A stretch of DNA of 14,765 nucleotides from DATJZH01 sp035499215. Its GTDB lineage: Bacteria; Actinomycetota; Actinomycetes; Streptosporangiales; Streptosporangiaceae. The stretch covers positions 1 through 14,765 of the forward strand of contig DATJZH010000196.1 in assembly GCA_035499215.1 (NCBI GenBank), written 5' to 3'. Under the pieces are notes generated by a model. The model was given only the letters and a program-made list of their open reading frames with translations. It was not told the DNA's origin and searched no databases. A program made the translations under genes and the position numbers. The number at the start of each line of letters is the position of its first letter. The first letter of the stretch is position 1. Below are positions 1 through 5,525 of this stretch, in pieces.

Positions 1-13
1 GGGAGTCAGTCAT

Positions 14-334
14 CTAGGCGGCGGGCGCGGCAGCCCGTGCGGCGCCGGAGTGAGTCACCGGACGGGTCAGGCTGGGCGCCGGTGCGGGGCGCTCGGCCGG
101 GTGGCGCGTGATAGCGGCGCGGAAGGGAATCATCGCGTACACCATCAGCGACACGACGACGATCAGCGTCAGCGCCAGGAAGGCCGCCAGCAGGCGGGAC
201 CGCGACGATCGCAGCACGCCGCCGACGCCCGGCCGGCCCAGCGACGCCAGCCGCGACGCCAGCTCCGGGTCCTCCTCGGCCAGCCTGCTCGCCATCTCGT
301 CGAGGATCCGCTGTTCGTCCATGGAAAGCGCCAT
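14..334 (-). CDS. DUF3040 small membrane protein
   Basis: Encodes 106 residues. Residues 5-32 (MDEQRILDEMASRLAEEDPEL) are the acidic amphipathic helix that opens actinobacterial DUF3040 proteins. Residues about 48-72 (LLAAFLALTLIVVVSLMVYAMIP) form one hydrophobic segment preceded by the basic patch RSSRSR, so the N-terminus is probably cytoplasmic. The tail is Ala/Pro/Arg-rich. Start: the ATG at 334 has a GGAGG ribosome site 8-9 bases upstream, read on the minus strand from 341-347; a second in-frame ATG at 322 lacks this. The family has no known biochemical function. It diverges from the radical SAM gene across about 230 bases. The reading frame stays open far upstream of 334, but that is a high-GC artefact. 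The family assignment is fairly secure; the role is unknown. Confidence 0.85.
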   Translation of the reverse strand: MALSMDEQRILDEMASRLAEEDPELASRLASLGRPGVGGVLRSSRSRLLAAFLALTLIVVVSLMVYAMIPFRAAITRHPAERPAPAPSLTRPVTHSGAARAAAPAA

Positions 335-527
335 AGCGCCCACCTCCGGCCACCGCTCAGCCACCGCCGCAGAATCGCGCCGGGGACTGCCTGCCATTAT
401 CCCCCAAGAGCAAGATTTTTTACCCGCTCCTTGCCCCAGGTTCGCGTCGGCAAACATGCAATCGCGATCGTGGCGCTTAGCGCGCGAGCACGGCTCCGCG
501 GGGTGCCGCAGAGCGTCGAATACATGT

Positions 528-556
528 TTGATCCGGTCGAGCTGCTGTTCTACGAT
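528..556 (+). promoter_or_regulatory. Sigma-70 type promoter of the radical SAM gene (leaderless)
   Basis: TTGATC (528-533) and TACGAT (551-556) are separated by exactly 17 bases. The ATG at 563 follows six bases after the -10 box, where transcription should begin, so the mRNA is probably leaderless. No Shine-Dalgarno sequence precedes the ATG, which fits. This arrangement also decides between the possible starts at 524 and 563. It is inferred from motif spacing only. Confidence 0.6.
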
Positions 557-562
557 CTCCCC

Positions 563-2791
563 ATGCGATGGGACGGACTGCGGCTGCCCGCCGACCACCA
601 GGACGCGCCGGCTCGCGGCGCGGCGCCGGCACCGGCCGAGCGGGCGCTGTTCGGCCGGGCACGGTACGAAAGGGGACGGCAGGAAAGGGCACCGGATGAA
701 CGGGCGCGGCACGAACGGGAGACGATAGCGCGGACTTTCGATACCCCCGCATTCCGCGGGCTGACGTTTTACGAAGTGCACGCGCGCTCCATCATCAACC
801 GCGTGCCCGCGTCGTCCAGGATGCCGTTCCGCTGGACGATCAACCCCTACCGGGGCTGCTCGCACGCATGCTCGTACTGCCTGGCAGGTGAGACACCCGT
901 GCTGCTGGCAGACGGCCGGACAAAGCCCATCGCGCAGCTCAGGGTGGGCGATGCGATCTACGGCACTGCCGGCACCGGCCCGGACCGCCGTTACGTAGTC
1001 ACTCCGGTCCTCGCGCACTGGGCGACGGTCAGGCCCGGATACCGGGTCACGCTGGCGGACGGGACCCGGCTCATTGCCAGCGGCGACCACCGCTTCCTGA
1101 CCGATGACGGCTGGCAACAGGTAGCCTCCGGCGGACGGCGGCAGCGGCCCCATCTCGCCGCGGGCGGGAAACTCACGGGCGTGGGCGCGTTTGCCGAGCC
1201 GCCCAGGAAGTCCGCCGGCTACCGGCGCGGCTACTTGTGCGCGATGATTCGCGGCAGCGGTCAAGTCGGCAGTCACCTGGAGCAGGACCCCGGACGAGAG
1301 CCTGCCGAGCCGGGTCCGCTGCGGCTCGGGCTCGCCGACGCGCAGGCGCTGGACAGGATCCGACGCTACCTCGGCCGCGCCGGGATCGGTACCACAGACG
1401 TGACTTTCGCGGAGCCGTCGCCGTCGCGGCGCATCATGGCGATTCGCGCTGATGCCCGCGACGCCGGCCGGGCGATCCGGGCGCTCGCCGAATGGCCGGC
1501 CTTTCCCGCGCCGGACTGGCGCAAGGGCTACCTGGCTGGCGCATTCGACGCCGCGGGCAGCTACAGCCAGGGAATATGGCGGGTTTCCGGCGCCGACGCG
1601 CGGATCATCGAATGGGTCATCTCGTCGATGGACTCCCTCGGGTTCGACGTCGCGGCCGAGGATTCGCATCGGTCAGCCGGAGGGCTGACGGGCGTGCGGC
1701 TGCGGGGCGGCCTCAAGGAGGCGCTCAGGTTCTTCCACAGCACCGACCCGGCAGTCACCCGCAAGCGCAGTATCGCCGGCACGGCGGTCACGGGCGCGGC
1801 AGTCAGGGCCGATGCCTCGCTCAGGGTGGCGGCGGTTGAGCCGATCGGCCTGGATATTCCCATGTTCGACATCACTACCGGCACTGGCGACTTCATCGCC
1901 GACGGCATGGTGAGCCATAACTGCTTCGCCCGCAATACCCACACTTACCTCGATATGGACGCGGGGCTGGACTTCAATTCGAGGATCGTGGTCAAGGTGA
2001 ATGCCCCGGAACTGGTCCGCCGCGAGCTCGCCGCGCCCAGGTGGCAGGGCGAGCACGTCGCCATGGGTACCAACGTGGACTGCTATCAGCGGGCCGAGGG
2101 GCGTTACCGGCTGATGCCCGCCATCATCGGCGCCCTGCGGGACGCGGCCAACCCGTTCTCGATCCTGACCAAGGGCACGCTGATCCTCCGCGACATCGAG
2201 CTGCTCGCCGACGCTGCACAGGTCACCGACGTCGGGCTGAACGTATCGGTCGGCTTCATCGACAGAGAGCTCTCCCGGTCGGTTGAGCCCGGCACGCCGC
2301 CCCCCGGCCGGCGCCTCGCCGTCTGCGCCGCGATCAGCGAGCGCGGACTGCGCTGCGGAGTGCTCATGGGGCCGGTCCTGCCCTACCTGTCCGACTCCCC
2401 CAGCCAGCTGGAGGCCGCGGTCCGGCAGATCGCCGAGGCCGGCGCTGCCCGGCTCAGCCCGATCGTGCTGCACCTGCGGCCCGGCGCACGGGAGTGGTTC
2501 CTGCAGTGGCTGGGCGAGCGGCATCCGGACCTGGTGGCGCCCTACCGCCAGCTGTACGGATCCCGTGCCTACGCGCCCAGGGAGTATCAGCAGCGGATCG
2601 CCGGCCAGGTGCGTGAGCTGGCCGCGGCGTACCGCGTCGGGCACGCCAGCACCGTGACCGCGCGGCGGCTCCCGCGGCGCGGCCCCGGCGAGCAGGGCCC
2701 TGCGGGCCGGGCGCCCGGCCGGGCGGGAGGCCCGCCCGTCCCGCCCGCGGCAGTCCGCCAGCCCGCCGCCGTTCAGCAGACGCTGCTGTGA
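563..2791 (+). CDS. Rv2578c-family radical SAM protein containing an intein
   Basis: Precursor of 742 residues; without the intein the protein is 394 residues. It belongs to the SPL-like radical SAM family typified by M. tuberculosis Rv2578c, whose substrate is not established. N-extein: MRWDGLRLP start, an Arg/Glu-rich low-complexity stretch (residues about 32-54), then FYEVHARSIINRVP and NPYRGCSHACSY with C99 and C103. C-extein: C454-FARNTHTYLD supplies the third cluster cysteine, restoring CX3CX2C after splicing. It is followed by MGTNVDCYQRAEGRY, SILTKGT and the barrel to about residue 695, and a Pro/Arg/Gly-rich tail ending QQTLL. The ATG at 563 was chosen because the family begins with MRW and a leaderless promoter sits just upstream; the ATG at 524 is the alternative. 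The 3' end overlaps the convergent rhodanese pseudogene by 19 bases. Homology is strong. A nucleic-acid-related role is only suggested by similarity to spore photoproduct lyase. Confidence 0.92.
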   Translation: MRWDGLRLPADHQDAPARGAAPAPAERALFGRARYERGRQERAPDERARHERETIARTFDTPAFRGLTFYEVHARSIINRVPASSRMPFRWTINPYRGCSHACSYCLAGETPVLLADGRTKPIAQLRVGDAIYGTAGTGPDRRYVVTPVLAHWATVRPGYRVTLADGTRLIASGDHRFLTDDGWQQVASGGRRQRPHLAAGGKLTGVGAFAEPPRKSAGYRRGYLCAMIRGSGQVGSHLEQDPGREPAEPGPLRLGLADAQALDRIRRYLGRAGIGTTDVTFAEPSPSRRIMAIRADARDAGRAIRALAEWPAFPAPDWRKGYLAGAFDAAGSYSQGIWRVSGADARIIEWVISSMDSLGFDVAAEDSHRSAGGLTGVRLRGGLKEALRFFHSTDPAVTRKRSIAGTAVTGAAVRADASLRVAAVEPIGLDIPMFDITTGTGDFIADGMVSHNCFARNTHTYLDMDAGLDFNSRIVVKVNAPELVRRELAAPRWQGEHVAMGTNVDCYQRAEGRYRLMPAIIGALRDAANPFSILTKGTLILRDIELLADAAQVTDVGLNVSVGFIDRELSRSVEPGTPPPGRRLAVCAAISERGLRCGVLMGPVLPYLSDSPSQLEAAVRQIAEAGAARLSPIVLHLRPGAREWFLQWLGERHPDLVAPYRQLYGSRAYAPREYQQRIAGQVRELAAAYRVGHASTVTARRLPRRGPGEQGPAGRAPGRAGGPPVPPAAVRQPAAVQQTLL
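878..1921 (+). mobile_element. Intein in the radical SAM cysteine motif, with degenerate LAGLIDADG endonuclease
   Basis: 348 residues (106-453 of the precursor). Block A starts C106-LAGETPVLLADG. Block B is IASGDHRFLT with the conserved His at residue 176 (the usual TxxH reads SGDH). Blocks F and G are MFDITTGTGDFIADG and MVSHN, ending in the His-Asn pair before Cys+1 (residue 454), so class 1 splicing residues are all present. The central DOD endonuclease is recognisable, but motif 1 reads LCAMIRGSG (225-233) and motif 2 reads LAGAFDAAG (324-332). The catalytic acidic position, eighth in each motif, is Ser232 and Ala331. Inteins at this site are known in the Rv2578c family. Splicing is probably active and homing probably lost. 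Confidence 0.93.
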
Positions 2792-3276
2792 TCCCCTGAG
2801 GTGACCGGCAGGCCGGCCTGCCGCCACGCCAGGAAGCCGCCCGGGCAGATCGGTGGCACCGCGCACGCCGAGCTCCTGCAGCGCGGCGGCGGCGAGGCTG
2901 GATGCATAGGCCGCCGAGCAGATCACGATCACCTTCAGGTCGTAGCTCGCCGCGGGCAGCCGCGCGGTGGAGGCGGGATCAAGGCGCCACTCCAGGACAT
3001 TGCGCTCGATCAGCAGGGCACCGGGTATCCCGCCCTCCGCGGCGCGCTGCGCGGCGGGCCTGATATCGACCAGCAGGGCGCCTTCGGCCGCGGCGGCGCG
3101 GATGCCGGGCAGATCGAGGTGCTCGAGGCGGGGCTGGCCCGCCTCGCCGGACAGCTCGGCGGAAGCCGGCCGAGCCGACCGCGTGCGTCAGCAAGCACCT
3201 GGTCGATGGTGCGGCTTCCCGGCGGCGGCACCGGTGCTGGCGGGGGTCCCCCATCAGGTGTGCCCGGCGGCGTCAC
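2773..3276 (-). pseudogene. Rhodanese-like sulfurtransferase, two frameshifts
   Basis: A rhodanese domain is spread over two reading frames with a return shift. The GTG at 3276 begins VTPPGTPDGG and continues to SRTIDQVLADARGRLGRLPP. A one-base loss between about 3181 and 3157 moves the frame to ELSGEAGQPR, GALLVDIRP, NVLEWRLDP and VIVICSAAYASSLAAAAL, where the Cys is the expected active-site cysteine. A one-base gain in the CCCGGG run near 2840-2845 moves the frame to GFLAWRQAGLPVTS and the stop at 2773. The repaired product would be about 167 residues, normal for a single rhodanese domain, and would transfer sulfane sulfur to an acceptor. The start overlaps the dioxygenase stop (GTGA), indicating a former translationally coupled pair. 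Either real decay or sequencing indels in G/C runs would explain it. Confidence 0.82.
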
Positions 3277-3765
3277 CAGTTCTGCCCGGCGGCATCGGTG
3301 GCAGCCCGGACCGGCCCGCGGCCAGTCATCTCGTACCTGCGCATCGCGGTGAGCGGCGGCGAGTAAGCGTGGATGCTGAGCGCGGGCTCTGCCGACACAT
3401 TGCCGACGCTGTGCAGGTGCCGCCGACCGAAGGACCGGAAGCTGCCGGCCTGCGGCACGCGGCTGGCGACCTGAGGCCGGCCGGCCGCGGCCCGTGCGCT
3501 CGAGCAGCTGGCCCCTGGCGACCGTGAAGGCGCCGTTAGCGTCGCCATGATCATGAAATCCGGTCTCCTGTCCCGGCAGCCAGCTCAGCAGCCATATCTC
3601 GTAGTCGTCGGACAGCTCGAGCCGCCGATACCAGCGACGCGCCGCCTCGAAGCGCACCAGGCTATTCCACCGGTCAGGCACGGCGGCTACCGAGACCGCC
3701 AGCTGGCCGAGGCGGGCCGGCCTGAGCCGGGCAGCGGCAGGACGGGCGACAAGGTCGCAGATCAT
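3273..3765 (-). pseudogene. Cysteine dioxygenase (cupin), frameshifted
   Basis: Type I cysteine dioxygenase oxidises L-cysteine to cysteine sulfinate using Fe(II). The first frame gives MICDLVARP, WYRRLELSDDYEIWLLSWLP and GFHDHGDANGAFTVARGQ, with iron-ligand histidines at residues 71 and 73. After a one-base gain in the CCGGCCGGCC run near 3474-3491, homology continues in a second frame: QVASRVPQAGSFRSFG, RRHLHSVGN (third His ligand), LSIHAYSPPLTAMRRYE and stop at 3273. SIHAY preserves the Ser-His-Tyr triad of the family. The repaired protein would be about 164 residues, close to other bacterial forms. Its stop overlaps the rhodanese GTG. A TAGGAT box seven bases before the ATG suggests a leaderless transcript. 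All catalytic residues survive, so the break is recent, or is a sequence error. Confidence 0.85.
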
Positions 3766-3772
3766 CCTAGTT

Positions 3773-3778
3773 ATCCTA
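3773..3778 (-). promoter_or_regulatory. -10 box of the cysteine dioxygenase gene (leaderless)
   Basis: On the minus strand TAGGAT is followed by seven bases and then the ATG at 3765. It lies in an AT-rich patch (3766-3797) that stands out against the surrounding GC. No good -35 hexamer lies 16-18 bases upstream; TTGTCG at 3789-3794 is too close. No usable Shine-Dalgarno is present, so a leaderless transcript is the simplest reading. Confidence 0.45.
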
Positions 3779-4073
3779 TCTTTTTAATCGACAAAATCCT
3801 CCTGGCCAGGGTAACACGCGTGCGCCCCCGGGCGGCTGAGCATGACATGCAGTCCGGCGAGCGAGCGAGCGGGCCGGGCGAATTCCCTGCCGCGCTGCCA
3901 CGCTGGCCCGGGACTGTCGCCGGCCGGGTCCTGGCCGCCCTGGTCGCGGCGGGACCCGGCGCGGGCCGAGGTTCCGCGCGCCCGGCTTGTCCCGAGCCCC
4001 TGGCCGGGCGGTGCCCGGATCGCACGTAAGGTTGACTGCCGTGGGATCACAGCACGATGGCGCAGGACAGCGG
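3779..4073. other. Non-coding stretch between the dioxygenase and menF
   Basis: About 295 bases with no gene I can support; open frames here give only Arg/Pro/Ala-rich shadow peptides. Visible elements are an AT-rich patch at 3781-3797, a GAGC triplet repeat near 3859-3871, and an inverted repeat GCCGGGTCC (3923-3931) / GGACCCGGC (3952-3960) with a 20-base loop. A TAAGGT hexamer lies at 4027-4032 just ahead of menF. No riboswitch was recognised. Confidence 0.5.
4027..4032 (+). promoter_or_regulatory. Candidate -10 box of menF
   Basis: TAAGGT is followed eight bases later by GTG (4041), in frame with menF, and further on by AGGA (4064-4067) and ATG (4074). This fits either a leaderless GTG start or a 33-base leader with a normal ribosome site. 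No clear -35 was seen. Confidence 0.35.
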
Positions 4074-5354
4074 ATGCCGGACAGGCTGACTGTACGCACC
4101 GTCCCCGTCGCTGATCCCGGTGGCCTGCTGCCAAGCCTGCCCCATCCTGCCGCGCTGGCCTGGATCCGGCGCGGCGAAGGGCTGGCCGGATGGGGAGAGG
4201 CCGCCCGGCTGACGCTTCCCGCCGGGGAAGACAGGTTCACCGCGGCGGAGAAACAGCTGCGCGAGCTCTTCGATGGTTCCCGCGTCGCTGACGATGTCCA
4301 GGTACCCGGCTCAGGGCCGGTGGCCTTCGGCAGCTTCACCTTCGACGCCGCCTCGGACGGGTCTGTGCTGGTGATCCCCCGCGCCGTGCTGGGCCGCAGG
4401 GCGGGAACCGCCTGGCTTACCACCATCACTGACGGCGACGAGCCGCTCCCGGCGGCCGTGCCGGTGTCGGCGCCTGCCCAGGTGCGCTGGAGCGATGGCA
4501 GCCTGGCGGCCCCGCAGTGGGAGCAGGCGGTCGCCGCGGCCGTCGCCCGGATCAGGGCGGGCGGCCTGCGCAAGGTGGTGCTGGCCAGGGATCTGCATGC
4601 GGCAGCCGGGCAGGACATCGACGTGCGCCTGGTGCTCGCCCGGCTGGCCGCGCGCTATCCCGACTGCTACACGTTCTCCTGCGCCGGCCTGGTCGGCGCC
4701 ACCCCGGAGCTGCTCATCCGCCGCGACGGCAGCGAGGTCCGGTCACTCGTGCTGGCCGGGACCACCCGCCGCGGCGGCACGGCCGCCGAGGATGTCCAGC
4801 TGGGGGTCGCGCTGCTGGCCTCGGCCAAGAACATCGAGGAGCACAGCTACGCTGTCGCCGACGTGCAGTCAGCGCTCGCACCGCTTTGCGCCGAGCTCGA
4901 CGTGGCGCCCCGGCCTTCGCTGCTGCGCCTGGCGAACGTCCAGCACCTGGCAACCCTGGTACGCGGACGCCTGCAGGCCGCCGCCGACCCGGCGACCGGG
5001 GTGAGCGGCCCGCCGGCCGACCCGGCCGACCCGGCCGCGGGTGTCCCGGCCTCGCTGGCCCTCGCTGGCGCACTGCACCCGACGGCCGCGGTCTGCGGAA
5101 CGCCGGCCGGCCCGGCGATGGAGCTGATCCGTGAGCTTGAGGAAATGGACCGGGGCAGGTACGCGGGGCCGGTCGGCTGGATCGACGCCCGCGGCAACGG
5201 CGAATGGGGCATCGCGCTGCGCTGCGCCGAGCTAGACGGCCCGCGGGCGAGGCTGTTCGCAGGCTGCGGCATCGTCGCCGACTCCGATCCGGCGGCCGAG
5301 CTGGCCGAGGCACAGACGAAGTTCCGGCCTGTGCAGGAGGCGCTGGAAGGATAG
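4074..5354 (+). CDS. menF: Isochorismate synthase
   Basis: 426 residues, with a chorismate-utilising enzyme fold over roughly residues 145-425. It isomerises chorismate to isochorismate, the entry step of menaquinone synthesis. Seen: LRKVVLARDL with the general-base-type Lys167; GATPELLIRRDG (208-219); LVLAGTTRRGG (226-235); NIEEHSYAVADVQ with the EH pair at 256-257; HPTAAVCGTPAGPA (335-348); and the closing GCGIVADSDPAAELAEAQTK with Mg-binding acids. An anthranilate or salicylate enzyme would also carry this fold; the surrounding menD, menC and menE favour MenF. Residues about 302-332 are a Pro/Ala/Asp linker with a PADPADPA repeat, longer than usual. The ATG at 4074 has AGGA six bases upstream; the GTG at 4041 is the alternative start. 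The gene converges on menD. Confidence 0.9.
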   Translation: MPDRLTVRTVPVADPGGLLPSLPHPAALAWIRRGEGLAGWGEAARLTLPAGEDRFTAAEKQLRELFDGSRVADDVQVPGSGPVAFGSFTFDAASDGSVLVIPRAVLGRRAGTAWLTTITDGDEPLPAAVPVSAPAQVRWSDGSLAAPQWEQAVAAAVARIRAGGLRKVVLARDLHAAAGQDIDVRLVLARLAARYPDCYTFSCAGLVGATPELLIRRDGSEVRSLVLAGTTRRGGTAAEDVQLGVALLASAKNIEEHSYAVADVQSALAPLCAELDVAPRPSLLRLANVQHLATLVRGRLQAAADPATGVSGPPADPADPAAGVPASLALAGALHPTAAVCGTPAGPAMELIRELEEMDRGRYAGPVGWIDARGNGEWGIALRCAELDGPRARLFAGCGIVADSDPAAELAEAQTKFRPVQEALEG

Positions 5355-5355
5355 C

Positions 5356-5381
5356 CCGCGGCAGGAGCCCGGCCGCCGCGG
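5356..5381 (+). terminator. Hairpin after menF
   Basis: CCGCGGC (5356-5362) pairs with GCCGCGG (5375-5381) around a 12-base loop, two bases after the menF stop. There is no T-tract, which is common for actinobacterial terminators. It lies in the gap between the convergent menF and menD. Confidence 0.35.
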
Positions 5382-5390
5382 CAGAAGGCC

Positions 5391-5525
5391 GGCCGCTTAG
5401 CCTGCTTCCCCGGGGCTGCGTGAGCGCCCGCTAATGCGGCAGCCGAGGCGGCAGGCGGCGGGCCGCTTGGCCTGCTTCCCCGGGGGCTGCGTGAGCTGCC
5501 CCCGCTAATGCGGCAGCCGAGACGG
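5391..5525. repeat. Direct repeat across the 3' end of menD
   Basis: Two near-identical copies lie 70 bases apart: 5391-5451 and 5461-5525. Both run from GGCCGCTT through CCTGCTTCCCCGGG, CTGCGTGAG and CCGCTAATGCGGCAGCCGAG. Copy two differs by a few substitutions and small insertions (GGGGG for GGGG, and extra bases after GTGAG). The menD stop lies in copy one; in copy two the matching bases are read in another frame as sense codons. So the last roughly 35 residues of MenD are encoded by the duplication. Confidence 0.85.

Noticed and set aside
50..562. Upstream extension of the radical SAM frame
   Set aside because: It covers the DUF3040 gene on the other strand, shows no homology that I recognise, and the leaderless promoter places the start at 563.
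335..1669. Long minus-strand open frame upstream of and in frame with the DUF3040 gene (551 residues in all)
   Set aside because: It lies opposite the radical SAM gene and its intein, has Arg/Pro/Ala-rich low-complexity content, and the DUF3040 start has its own strong ribosome site.
563..2791. Novel fused enzyme explanation for the extra 348 residues
   Set aside because: Blocks A, B, F, G, the terminal His-Asn, Cys+1 and two LAGLIDADG-like motifs identify an intein, a known element in this protein family.
1673..2932. Minus-strand frame of 419 residues
   Set aside because: Only its first about 30 residues (VIVICSAAYASSLAA) are real, as part of the frameshifted rhodanese; the rest is antisense to the radical SAM gene.
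3766..4073. Riboswitch or attenuator upstream of the dioxygenase or menF
   Set aside because: No known aptamer core could be recognised, and both flanking genes look leaderless or nearly so.
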